Shown: positions 56,438 to 64,000 of the stretch, piece by piece | Layout of the letters: the number at the start of each line of letters is the position of its first letter | Numbering within the stretch: position 1 is the stretch's first letter | Origin: Ramlibacter algicola | Lineage (GTDB): Bacteria; Pseudomonadota; Gammaproteobacteria; Burkholderiales; Burkholderiaceae_C | Direction of reading: 5' to 3' | NCBI RefSeq assembly: GCF_016641735.1 | Contig: NZ_JAEDAO010000001.1 | Span: 1,364,001 to 1,428,000, forward strand | DNA: 64,000 bases | Notes under the pieces: model-generated | Told to the model about the DNA's origin: nothing | Seen by the model: the letters and a program-made list of their open reading frames with translations, nothing else | Database searches by the model: none | Program-made: the position numbers and the translations under genes

Positions 56438-56862
56438 CGAATCTCCAGCGTGACCGTGGTCGCGTCGCGGCCGCCGTGCTGCGCGAACGCGGTCAGCACC
56501 ACGGTCGCCGGCAGCACGATCGCATTCGGCGCGACGGCCGTCGTCACGCGAATCCGGTTCGAACTGACGAGCGTCGTGGTGATCGACAAGCCGCCGACCA
56601 CCACGGTGCTGCCTGCCGGCACCGGCGCGTTGCCGTTGACCGCCACCGTCCAGGACGCGGGCTCGTCGGCGTCGAACTCGATCGATTGGCCCGGCTGGAT
56701 CGCAGCCGTGAGCTGTCCGGGGGCGACCCGGTCGACGTGGAAGCCGTTGCCGAAGCCGTTGATGTCCAGGAAGAACCCCGGGCTGCTCACCACCACGCTG
56801 CCGCCGCCGCAGCCGGCCAGCAGCAGGGCGAGGAGGGCGGGCGAGGCTCGGCGGGCGCGCAT
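56434..56862 (-). CDS. Small hypothetical lipoprotein
   Basis: A 142-residue protein with a lipobox (ALLLAGCGGG, Cys18) after a hydrophobic leader. The mature part has a Gly/Val-rich stretch, GFFLDINGFGNGFHVDRVAPG, and looks beta-rich: a small Ig-like or carbohydrate-binding-like domain is possible, but I recognise no family. It is convergent with the ATPase and shares the 4-nt TTAA stop. Function unknown. Confidence 0.7.
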
Positions 56863-56900
56863 GGCCCCGTTGTGCCACGCGCGCGTCGCTGGAGGTGTGA

Positions 56901-57824
56901 TCAGTTGTGACCTGCCGCGCGCACCCAGGCCAGGGTGTCGACGACGGTCTCATGCAGCGGCCGGCACTGCAGGCCGGCGGCGTAGGCCACCTTCGTGTCC
57001 ATCGACGCGAAGCCGTAGGTCTCGCCGCCGTGCCACAGCGGGAACTCCTGGCCGCTGGCGCGGGCCTGCTCCGGCGTGATCCAGTCGATCGTCGTCCCGG
57101 CGGGCGCAACGGCCCCGGCGATGCCTTCCAGCATGTCGCCGAAGCTGAACGGGCCGCGCTGCGCGGCGACGTTGAACGGGCCTTGCAGGCGGCGTTCGGC
57201 TGCATCGACGATGAAGGCGCCCAGGTCGCGGGCGTCGACGTGCTGGATCGCCGCATCGCGTGGGCCCGGCGCCGTCACGCGCCCGCCCGCCGCCAGCCGC
57301 CGCACCCACTCCGGGAACCGCTGCGTGTAGTCGCCGGGGCCGACGATGTACGTGGGCCGCAGCAGCGCGCAGCTGGCAAAGCGCGCCTGTGCGGCGCGTT
57401 CGCTCAGCACCTTCAGCGGGCCGTAGTTGTCGCCGTCGATCGGCACCGTGTCCAGCGTCGCCGGGTCCAGTGCGTCCGTGGTCGCGAGACGTGCCGATTC
57501 ATCCGGACCGGCCGGCACGTCCAGGGCGTAGACCGAGCCCGAGGAGATGAAGGTGTAGTGGCCCGCGCGGCGGTCGAGCGCGTCGGCCAGCTGGTGGACC
57601 TCGCCCGGACGGAAGCCGCAGGTGTCGACCACCGCGTCCCACTCGCCGCGCGCCAGCAGCTGCAGGTCCGAGTGCCGGTCGCCGAGGATCTCGCGCGCGC
57701 CGGCCAGGCCCTCGGGCTTGGACTTGCCGCGGTGGAACACGTCGACCTGGTGGCCGCGCTCCAGCGCGATGCGCACCGCCGCCAGGCCGGAAAAGCGCGT
57801 GCCGCCGACGAACAACAGCCGCAT
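56901..57824 (-). CDS. NAD-dependent epimerase/dehydratase family protein
   Basis: A 307-residue extended-SDR protein with a Rossmann motif near the start (FVGGTRFSGLAAVR) and the SSGSVYAL and RPTYIVGPGD regions. It resembles sugar-nucleotide epimerases and reductases of the isoflavone-reductase or NAD-epimerase group; the YxxxK pair is not clear-cut. Substrate unknown. It starts 1 nt after the thioredoxin-like stop, so the two are probably cotranscribed. Confidence 0.85.
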   Translation of the reverse strand: MRLLFVGGTRFSGLAAVRIALERGHQVDVFHRGKSKPEGLAGAREILGDRHSDLQLLARGEWDAVVDTCGFRPGEVHQLADALDRRAGHYTFISSGSVYALDVPAGPDESARLATTDALDPATLDTVPIDGDNYGPLKVLSERAAQARFASCALLRPTYIVGPGDYTQRFPEWVRRLAAGGRVTAPGPRDAAIQHVDARDLGAFIVDAAERRLQGPFNVAAQRGPFSFGDMLEGIAGAVAPAGTTIDWITPEQARASGQEFPLWHGGETYGFASMDTKVAYAAGLQCRPLHETVVDTLAWVRAAGHN

Positions 57825-57825
57825 C

Positions 57826-58296
57826 TCAGGCCGCGCGCCGGTACTTGCGCAGGAAGGCGAGCATCTTCTGTTCGTCGTAGTCCTTGCCGGCCTCCAGCTC
57901 GCTGGTGTCCTGCGAGTGCAGCAGCTTGCCCTGCTCGTCCAGCACGAACAGGTGCGGGTAGCCCTTGATCTTGGGCCACTGCCCCAGGAGCGCCTCGTTG
58001 CGGTTCTGCGGCGACCAGTTCACCTTCACCCACACGTAGTGGTCCTCGACCACCTTCTTCACGTCGGGATGCGACGAGACGAACTTGTCGAGGATGTGGC
58101 ACCAGATGCACCACTCGCCGCCGACGTCGACCAGCACGCGCTTCTTCTGCGCGCGCGCCATGTCGATGGCGGTGCGCACGTCAGCCGCGGCGTCGCGGGA
58201 CGGATCGAACTTCGCGGGGAGCGCAGCCGGCGCTTGCGCCGAAGCCGCGAAGGGCAGGGCCGTCGCAGCGGCGAGGAGAAGGCGTCGTTGCAGCAT
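57826..58296 (-). CDS. Exported thioredoxin-family protein
   Basis: A 156-residue exported thioredoxin-fold protein. Leader ends at ASAQ; the active site is EWCIWC (Cys63 and Cys66), so it is a redox-active CxxC protein with Ile-Trp between the cysteines. The fold resembles DsbD-gamma/DUF255-like domains that act on thiols in the periplasm. ATG 58296 is 6 nt from TAAGAT. It heads a two-gene unit with the epimerase. Confidence 0.9.
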   Translation of the reverse strand: MLQRRLLLAAATALPFAASAQAPAALPAKFDPSRDAAADVRTAIDMARAQKKRVLVDVGGEWCIWCHILDKFVSSHPDVKKVVEDHYVWVKVNWSPQNRNEALLGQWPKIKGYPHLFVLDEQGKLLHSQDTSELEAGKDYDEQKMLAFLRKYRRAA

Positions 58297-58302
58297 GGGG
58301 TG

Positions 58303-58308
58303 ATCTTA
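58303..58308 (-). promoter_or_regulatory. -10-like TAAGAT 6 nt before the thioredoxin-like start
   Basis: TAAGAT-CACCCC-ATG. The upstream side of the promoter would fall in the dispersed repeat at 58319-58407. Candidate only. Confidence 0.35.
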
Positions 58309-58318
58309 AGGGGGTGCC

Positions 58319-58407
58319 GTCATTCCCGCGAAGGCGGGAATCCATCGCTTCCTTCTTCATCCGATTCGAAATGGGAAGCGATGGGTCCCCGCCTTCGCGG
58401 GGACGAC
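58319..58407. repeat. Dispersed palindromic repeat, copy B (paired inverted arms)
   Basis: Arm 1 (58319-58352): GTCATTCCCGCGAAGGCGGG then AATCCATCGCTTCC. Arm 2 (58374-58407) is the inverse: GGAAGCGATGGGTCCCCGCC and on to GGACGAC. The two arms could form one long cruciform, and each forms its own small hairpin. Located in the divergent region of the thioredoxin-like gene and tldD. Confidence 0.85.
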
Positions 58408-58416
58408 GGAACCTGC

Positions 58417-58422
58417 TGTAAT
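58417..58422 (+). promoter_or_regulatory. Candidate -10 (TGTAAT) for tldD
   Basis: TGTAAT, 33 nt before the tldD ATG, just downstream of the repeat. No -35 visible. Confidence 0.3.
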
Positions 58423-58455
58423 CCCTCCGCGGCCCACCCGGCCCAGGAGCTTCGC

Positions 58456-59799
58456 ATGACGTACGTCGAAACGCGCCGCCACGAGCTGCGCAAACGGGCG
58501 CTGCTGATGATCGACGGCAGCCTCACCACCAACCAGCAGTCCAGCGAAGGCGGTGCCTGCGTGCGCGTGCAGCAGGGCGGCTACTGGGGCTTCGCCTCGG
58601 CGACCGGCGCGTCCGACGCGCAGGCGATCGAGCGCCTGAAGGACCGCGCGCTGCGCAATGCGCAGGCGATGGCGGCGTTCGGGCCGAAAGAGGCCGCCGG
58701 CCTGCCCGGCGGCACTTACAAGGGACGCCATGCGTTCCAGGGCCGCCCCGCGATCGGCCAGAAGGAACTGGTCGAGCGCCTGCAGGCGATCACCGACTGG
58801 TGCCGCAGCCGCTACCCGGACCTCAAGTCGGTCCGCGTGCGGGCGGAGGACGAGCACCACGACAAGCACGTCACCAACAGCCTCGGCTCCGACGCCTCGC
58901 AGGCCATCCAGCGCGGCATGGTGTCGATCGCCTTCACCATCGACGGCGCCGACGGGACGCCGGTCGAACTGGTGGAAGGCGACAGCTGCAAGGGCAGCCT
59001 GGCGGACCTCGACCTCGGGCCTGCCGCCTGGGAGGCCCGCCTCGACGCGTTGCATGGCCACCTGCAGGCCAAGCGCGAGGCGGTGCATGCGCGTGGCGGC
59101 TTGAAGACCGTCGTCCTCGGGCCGGCGCTCGCGGGCATCCTGGCGCACGAGGCCATGGGCCACCCGTGCGAGGCCGACATCGTGCTGGGCGGCGCGATCA
59201 CGGGCGACCTGGTCGGCAAATCCATCGCCAGCGAGCTGGTGAGCATGGTCGACATCGCGCACACGTTCCGCGGCGAGGAGGCGATGGTGCCGGTGTACGT
59301 GGACGACGAAGGCGCGCCCGGGCAGGACGCGGTGCTGATCGACCGCGGCGTGCTGCGCGGCTTCATGAGCAGCCGCGAGACCGCGGCCCAGCTCGGCATC
59401 CCGGTGACCGGCAGCGCGCGCGCGTACGCGCCGGCCGACGAGCCGCTCGTGCGCATGCGCAACACCGTCATCCTTCCCGGCAACGACAAGCTGGACGACA
59501 TGATCGCCGGCGTCGACGACGGCTACTACCTGCTGCGCACCAGCAACGGCCAGGCCGACACGACCACGGAGTTCATGTTCGGCGTCACGCTCGGCTACGA
59601 GATCAAGGGCGGCAAGCTGGGGCGGGCCATCCGCGACACCACGCTGTCCGGGTCGGCCATCAAGGTGCTGCAGGCGGTGGACGCGGTGTCGTCCGAGGTG
59701 CAGTGGGAAGCGCGCGGCTACTGCGGCAAGAAGCAGGTGATGGTCGTGTCGATGGGTGGTCCGGCGCTGCGTACGCGCGCGCAGCTGGGAGGCGAATGA
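58456..59799 (+). CDS. tldD: Metalloprotease TldD homologue
   Basis: A 447-residue TldD-type zinc protease. The catalytic site LAHEAMGHPCEAD has His231 and His235 (HExxxH pattern) and downstream metal-binding residues. TldD with PmbA/TldE processes peptides (microcin B17 leader removal, CcdA degradation). The ATG at 58456 has CAGGAG 8 nt upstream. It overlaps pmbA by 4 nt (ATGA), so the two subunits are coupled. Confidence 0.92.
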   Translation: MTYVETRRHELRKRALLMIDGSLTTNQQSSEGGACVRVQQGGYWGFASATGASDAQAIERLKDRALRNAQAMAAFGPKEAAGLPGGTYKGRHAFQGRPAIGQKELVERLQAITDWCRSRYPDLKSVRVRAEDEHHDKHVTNSLGSDASQAIQRGMVSIAFTIDGADGTPVELVEGDSCKGSLADLDLGPAAWEARLDALHGHLQAKREAVHARGGLKTVVLGPALAGILAHEAMGHPCEADIVLGGAITGDLVGKSIASELVSMVDIAHTFRGEEAMVPVYVDDEGAPGQDAVLIDRGVLRGFMSSRETAAQLGIPVTGSARAYAPADEPLVRMRNTVILPGNDKLDDMIAGVDDGYYLLRTSNGQADTTTEFMFGVTLGYEIKGGKLGRAIRDTTLSGSAIKVLQAVDAVSSEVQWEARGYCGKKQVMVVSMGGPALRTRAQLGGE

Positions 59800-61082
59800 T
59801 GGGCACGATGCAATTGCAGGCACAGGCCGAAGCCGCGCTCGCCGCGCTGCGCGCGGCGGGGTTCGAGCACGCGCAGGCGACCGCGTCGCAGGCGGTGCAA
59901 ATGGAGCTGAACGCCATCGACAACGAGCCGAGCCTGCTGCGCTCGGTGGAAGCCGGGACGCTGTCGTTGGCCGGCATCGTCGACGGCCGCATGGCGCGCA
60001 CGCGCGTCACCAGTCCCGACGCCGCAGGCTTGCAGCAGTGCGCACGCCAGCTGTTCCAGGACGCGATGGGCGCACCGCAGGACGCTGCGCATGCGCTGTC
60101 GTCGGGCCAACGTGCGCGCGTCACGCAAGGCCCGCAGGAGGCCGACCCGTCGCAGCTCACCGGCGCGCTGTCCACGCTGCTGAAGTTCCGCGCGGAGGCG
60201 ACGCCCACCATGCACCTGGAAAGCGCCATCGCGTCGCACGAGCGCCGTGACTTCCACCTGCTGACCACGGGCGGCAGCGACGTCGCGGGGCAGGTCGGCT
60301 TCTACACCGTGATGGCGATGGGCAGCGCGCGTGAAGGCCAGCGCAGCAGTTCGTTCAACTACACGGCCGGCCACACGCACGACCTCGGCGGCGTGCTTGA
60401 CCAGTTCGGCCTCACGGCGATGCTGCGCGACACCACGCGCCAGGTCGACGCGAACCCGCTGGGCGAAAAGTTCGTCGGCGACGTCGTGCTGGCGCCCAAC
60501 GCGGTGCAGGACCTGGTCGGCTGGCTGCTCGGGCAACTCACCGACGCATCGCTGGTCGCCGGCACGTCCCTGTACCGCGACAGCGCCGGGCAGCCGATCG
60601 CTTCGCCGCACTTCAACCTGGACCTCACCGGCGACATGCCCGGCGTCGTCGGCGTGTCGAGCGACGGCTTCGTGGCGCCCTCGCGCGCGGTCGTGCGCGA
60701 CGGCGTGCTGCAGGCGCTGCTGCCCACGCTGTACGGCAGCCGCAAGACGGGCGTGGCGCACGTGCCGACGCCGGCCGAAGGCGGCTGGGACGTGCGCGCG
60801 GGCACCACGGCGCTGGCCGACCTGGTCGGTGGCGTGCAGCGCGGCGCGCTGGTCGGCCGCCTGTCGATGGGCCGCCCCGCAGCCAACGGCGACTTCTCCG
60901 GCGTCATCAAGAACAGCTTCCGCCTGCAGGGGGGCGAGGTGGGCGGTGCGCTGTCGGAGACGATGATCAGCGGCAACGTCGCAACCATGCTGCGCGACAT
61001 CATCGGCGCCAGCCGCGAGCGCCAGGCGGGTACCGGCATGCAGTTGCCGTGGCTGCGCGTCGCCAATTTGCACTTCAGCTAG
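59796..61082 (+). CDS. pmbA: TldE/PmbA family protein
   Basis: A 428-residue TldE-type protein, partner of TldD. It has the same fold without the HExxxH site, as usual for PmbA. It starts at ATG 59796, with a second ATG at 59799. No RiPP precursor is evident next to it, so a general peptide-degradation role is possible. A paired dispersed repeat follows its stop. Confidence 0.9.
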   Translation: MMGTMQLQAQAEAALAALRAAGFEHAQATASQAVQMELNAIDNEPSLLRSVEAGTLSLAGIVDGRMARTRVTSPDAAGLQQCARQLFQDAMGAPQDAAHALSSGQRARVTQGPQEADPSQLTGALSTLLKFRAEATPTMHLESAIASHERRDFHLLTTGGSDVAGQVGFYTVMAMGSAREGQRSSSFNYTAGHTHDLGGVLDQFGLTAMLRDTTRQVDANPLGEKFVGDVVLAPNAVQDLVGWLLGQLTDASLVAGTSLYRDSAGQPIASPHFNLDLTGDMPGVVGVSSDGFVAPSRAVVRDGVLQALLPTLYGSRKTGVAHVPTPAEGGWDVRAGTTALADLVGGVQRGALVGRLSMGRPAANGDFSGVIKNSFRLQGGEVGGALSETMISGNVATMLRDIIGASRERQAGTGMQLPWLRVANLHFS

Positions 61083-61099
61083 TCCGCCATCCCGCCTCC

Positions 61100-61179
61100 G
61101 TCGTCCCCGCGGAGGCGGGGACCCATCTCTTTCACTTGGTCCAGACGGAAGCGATGGATTCCCGCCTTCGGGGAATGAC
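61100..61179. repeat. Dispersed palindromic repeat, copy C (paired inverted arms)
   Basis: Arm 1 (61100-61132): GTCGTCCCCGCGGAGGCGGG then GACCCATCTCTTT. Arm 2 (61147-61179) is the inverse: GGAAGCGATGGATTCCCGCC and on to GAATGAC. Same family as copies A and B, located between pmbA and dcp. Confidence 0.85.
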
Positions 61180-61214
61180 GGCAGCGCGCGCGGGGACGAC
61201 AAGGCGTGCCGTCC

Positions 61215-61220
61215 TAAAAT
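61215..61220 (+). promoter_or_regulatory. Candidate -10 (TAAAAT) for dcp
   Basis: TAAAAT, 62 nt before the dcp ATG and downstream of the repeat. No -35 visible. Confidence 0.3.
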
Positions 61221-61282
61221 GCCCCTCACCCGCGCCCACCTCCGCGCACCCCAGCCGCCACCCGCGGCGCCACCCTCCCGCC

Positions 61283-63325
61283 ATGACGACCACCCAGCCC
61301 AACCCGCTGCTGCAGCCCTGGGACGCCCCCTTCCAGCTGCCGCCCTTCGACCGCACCTCCCCCGACCATTTCGCTCCCGCGCTGCGCGAAGCCATGGCGC
61401 AGCACCTCGCCGAGATCGACGCGATCGCCGCCGATCCGCAGCCGCCCACCTTCGACAACACGCTGGCCGCGCTGGACCGCAGCGGCAAGCTGCTGCGCCG
61501 CGTGGTCGGCATGTTCGGCAACCTGTGCTCGTCGCACAGCAGCGAAGCGCTGCGCGCCGTCGAACGCGAGATGGCCGTGCCGCTCGCCGCGCACGAGAAC
61601 GCGGTGACGATGCACGCGGGCCTGTTCCGCCGCATCGACGCGCTGCACGAACGCCGGCGGCAGCTGGGCCTCGATCCGGAGCAGCTGCGCCTGCTCGAGC
61701 GCATGCACCTGGGCTTCGTGCGTTCCGGTGCCCGGCTCGACGCCGCCAGCCAGTCGCGCCATGCCGCCATCACCGAGCGGCTGGCCGCGATGAGCACCGC
61801 CTTCGGCCAGAACGTGCTGCATGAAGAGACCGCATGGCACCTGCCGCTGTCCGGGGACGACGTCGAGGGCCTGCCTGAATTCGTGCTGGCAGCCGCTGCC
61901 GGTGCCGCAGCGGAACGCGGCCTGCCGGGCCACGTCATCACGCTCTCGCGCTCGCTGATCGTGCCGTTCCTCACCTTCTCGCGCCGGCGCGACCTGCGTG
62001 AAAAAGCGTGGCGCGCGTGGACCAGCCGCGGCGAGCACGCCGGCGAGCACGACAACCGCCCGCTGATCGGCCAGATCGTCCAGCTGCGCCACGAGCTCGC
62101 GCAGCTGCACGGCTACGCCACTTACGCCGACTACGCGCTGGTGGATCGCATGGCCGGCAAGCCCGCGGCGGTCGATGAATTGCTGGACAACGTCTACGGC
62201 CGCGCGCTGAAGGCGCTGTCGGGCGAGCGCGAGGCGATCGACGCCCTGCGCCGCGACGCAGGCGACTCTGGCGAACTGCAACCCTGGGACTGGCGCTTCT
62301 GGGCCGAGCAGGTGCGCCAGCGCCAGTACGCGGTCGACGACGCCGAGGTCAAGCCGTATTTCCCGCTCGACGCGATGGTGCAGTCTGCGTTCGACTGCGC
62401 GCAGCGCCTGTTCGGCATCCGCTTCGTCGCGCGTCCCGAGCTGAAGCTGTACCACCCCGACGTCAAGGCGTACGAGGTGATCGACGCGGCCGGCGCCCCG
62501 GTGGGCCTGTTCCTGCACGACAACTTCGCGCGGCCGGGCAAGCGCAGCGGCGCCTGGATGAACGGCTTCCACTGGCAGGCCCGCAACGGCGGCACGGTGC
62601 GGCCGGTGATCATCAACAACAACAACTTCGCCAAGGGCGAGCCGACGCTGCTGTCGTTCGATGACGTACGGACGCTGTTCCACGAGTTCGGCCACGGCCT
62701 GCATGGCCTGCTGTCGGACGTCACGTACCGCGAGCTGTCCGGCACGCGCGTGCTGCGCGACTTCGTCGAGCTGCCCTCCCAGCTGTTCGAGCACTGGGCC
62801 GAGGAGCGCGAGGTGCTGCAACGTCACGCGCGCCACGTCGCCACCGGCGAGCCGATCCCGGAAGCGCTGGTCACGCGCATCCAGCACGCGCAGCGCTTCG
62901 GCCAGGGGTACGAGACCGTGCGCTACTGCGCCAGCGCCATCGTCGACATGGCGGTGCACACGCATCCGGATCCGGCGTCGGTGCAGGACTGGGTGGCGTT
63001 CGAGGCGCAGGTGCTGCGCGACCGCGGCCTGCCCCCAGCCGCCGGCCTGAACCACCGCCTGCCGCACTTCCAGCACCTGTTCTCCGGCGGCTATGCCGCG
63101 GGCTACTACGTGTACCTGTGGGCCGAGGTGCTCGATGCCGACGCCTACGACGCCTTCGTGGAAGCGGGCAACCCGTTCGATGCCGACGTGGCCGCGCGCC
63201 TGAAGCGCTGCATCTACGGCTCGGGCAACACGATGGAGCCGGGCCGTGCGTACGAGGCGTTCCGCGGCCGCGGGCCGCGCATCGAGCCGCTGCTTGCGCA
63301 GAAGGGTTTGCTCCAACCCGCATGA
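61283..63325 (+). CDS. dcp: Peptidyl-dipeptidase Dcp-like M3 metallopeptidase
   Basis: A 680-residue M3 peptidase. The zinc site is FHEFGHGLHG with His467 and His471 (HExxH). Regions typical of Dcp include QPPTFDNTLAALDRSGKLL and YHPDVKAYEV. It cleaves dipeptides from peptide C-termini in the cytoplasm; PrlC-type oligopeptidase is the near alternative. Length matches both E. coli enzymes. Its stop overlaps the GNAT start by 4 nt. Confidence 0.9.
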   Translation: MTTTQPNPLLQPWDAPFQLPPFDRTSPDHFAPALREAMAQHLAEIDAIAADPQPPTFDNTLAALDRSGKLLRRVVGMFGNLCSSHSSEALRAVEREMAVPLAAHENAVTMHAGLFRRIDALHERRRQLGLDPEQLRLLERMHLGFVRSGARLDAASQSRHAAITERLAAMSTAFGQNVLHEETAWHLPLSGDDVEGLPEFVLAAAAGAAAERGLPGHVITLSRSLIVPFLTFSRRRDLREKAWRAWTSRGEHAGEHDNRPLIGQIVQLRHELAQLHGYATYADYALVDRMAGKPAAVDELLDNVYGRALKALSGEREAIDALRRDAGDSGELQPWDWRFWAEQVRQRQYAVDDAEVKPYFPLDAMVQSAFDCAQRLFGIRFVARPELKLYHPDVKAYEVIDAAGAPVGLFLHDNFARPGKRSGAWMNGFHWQARNGGTVRPVIINNNNFAKGEPTLLSFDDVRTLFHEFGHGLHGLLSDVTYRELSGTRVLRDFVELPSQLFEHWAEEREVLQRHARHVATGEPIPEALVTRIQHAQRFGQGYETVRYCASAIVDMAVHTHPDPASVQDWVAFEAQVLRDRGLPPAAGLNHRLPHFQHLFSGGYAAGYYVYLWAEVLDADAYDAFVEAGNPFDADVAARLKRCIYGSGNTMEPGRAYEAFRGRGPRIEPLLAQKGLLQPA

Positions 63326-63855
63326 CATCGACGATGAACGACAAGCTGGCACCGCGCGTGGTCGAAACCGAACGGCTGGTGCTGCGGCAGTTTTCGCCCG
63401 CCGACCACGCGGACTACTCGCGTTTCTGCGCCGACCCGGACGTCATGCGCTACGTCGGTACGGGGCAAGCCAACCCGCCGGAGATCACGTGGCGCAGCAT
63501 GGCCGGCATGCTGGGGCACTGGGCGATGCGCGGCTACGGCATCTGGGCGGTGCAGTTGCGCGATGGTCCGCTGGTGGGCCATACCGGCTTCATCGACGTG
63601 CCCGGCTGGCCGGGCTTCGAGCTCGCGTGGTTGCTGGGGCGCGAGCACTGGGGCCAGGGCTATGCGCGCGAAGCCGCGACGGCCGCCTTGCGTGTGGCGC
63701 ACGACGCACTGCAGCGCGATCGCGTCATCAGCATGATCCGCCCGCCGAACGCGCCGTCGATCAAGCTGGCGAAAGCGATGGGCGCCGTCCAGGAAGGCGA
63801 GGTCGAGATGCTCGGCGCCCCGGCCCTGTTGTTCGTGCATCCGCGGCATCAATAG
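63322..63855 (+). CDS. GNAT family N-acetyltransferase (RimJ/RimL type)
   Basis: A 177-residue acetyltransferase with ETERLVLRQFSPAD at the N-terminus and the acetyl-CoA loop GREHWGQGYAREA (Q-x-x-Y/G type), typical of the RimJ/RimL branch. It may acetylate ribosomal or other N-terminal amines, or a small amine. ATG 63322 overlaps dcp by 4 nt; ATG 63334 is also possible. Confidence 0.85.
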   Translation: MTSTMNDKLAPRVVETERLVLRQFSPADHADYSRFCADPDVMRYVGTGQANPPEITWRSMAGMLGHWAMRGYGIWAVQLRDGPLVGHTGFIDVPGWPGFELAWLLGREHWGQGYAREAATAALRVAHDALQRDRVISMIRPPNAPSIKLAKAMGAVQEGEVEMLGAPALLFVHPRHQ

Positions 63856-63924
63856 CCGCGCTGCTTTTCATTGGACCTGCGGCCCGGGGTCCGGGAAGAT
63901 CGCGGGCTTCACCGATCGGACACC

Positions 63925-64000
63925 ATGACCCTCGACCGCCGCAGCTTCCATCGCTTCCTCGCCGCTTCCGCCGGCCTTGCCGCCGTGCCGGCGGTGCTCG
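63925..64000 (+). CDS. Start of a Tat-exported protein (partial)
   Basis: Only 25 codons are in the window. The N-terminus MTLDRRSFHRFLAASAGLAA has a twin-arginine motif RRSFHRFLA followed by a hydrophobic stretch, so it is a Tat or lipoprotein-like signal. The product cannot be identified. Confidence 0.6.
   Translation, partial: MTLDRRSFHRFLAASAGLAAVPAVL

Noticed and set aside
58456..61082. RiPP biosynthetic cluster around tldD/pmbA
   Set aside because: No precursor-like small ORF, cyclodehydratase or exporter is next to it; TldD/E are widespread housekeeping proteins.

Overview
The window is a GC-rich (roughly 70% by eye) bacterial chromosome segment with very dense coding and many 1-4 nt gene overlaps. 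The Gram-negative envelope genes (waaC/waaA, TolC, RND pump, ExbB/ExbD/TonB, two TonB-dependent receptors), edd/eda and the overall gene content suggest a betaproteobacterium of the order Burkholderiales, probably Comamonadaceae. That placement is inference. I found no rRNA, tRNA, CRISPR array, insertion sequence or prophage.

Layout. 1-3.1 kb: the edge of a surface-polysaccharide locus (polymerase/ligase, flippase, small exported protein). 3.2-6.2 kb: a transporter and an alkylation-repair pair (Ogt and an Ada-AlkA fusion). 6.3-10.2 kb: LPS genes (phosphohexomutase, waaC, waaA). 10.2-17.6 kb: a colinear TetR-MFP-RND-Pcm-like-rhodanese-TolC set, i.e. a full efflux pump with two unrelated genes inside it. 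17.7-26.6 kb: YdcF, MsrA, a ZnuD-like receptor, copA-cueR and copZ with two CueR-type promoters, a PRPP-synthase paralogue, a DUF411 protein behind a possible Fnr-type box, and pdxH. 26.7-32.6 kb: a molybdenum hydroxylase with its own MocA-like protein, an AMP-forming ligase coupled to sodC, and chaC. 32.7-37.8 kb: Entner-Doudoroff edd-eda, NUDIX, SDR, two tandem ribbon-helix-helix paralogues and a GNAT. 38.1-43.6 kb: exbB-exbD-exbD-tonB and a large TonB-dependent receptor, each closed by a strong terminator. 43.9-56.4 kb: two complete peptide-type ABC importers arranged divergently. 56.4-64 kb: lipoprotein, epimerase, thioredoxin-like protein, tldD-pmbA, dcp, GNAT, and the start of a Tat-exported protein.

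The genes are mostly housekeeping or accessory metabolism, and I see no obviously new defence or biosynthetic system. The most interesting signals are regulatory. About a dozen genes have a -10-like hexamer only 6-9 nt before the start codon, which suggests leaderless transcripts; copA is the clearest case because a CueR operator with a 19-bp spacer fixes the promoter. There is also a hairpin between oppA and oppB, a possible 9-codon leader ORF overlapping the PRPP-synthase paralogue, two families of intergenic inverted repeats, and a concentration of peptide import and peptide breakdown genes between 45 and 63 kb.
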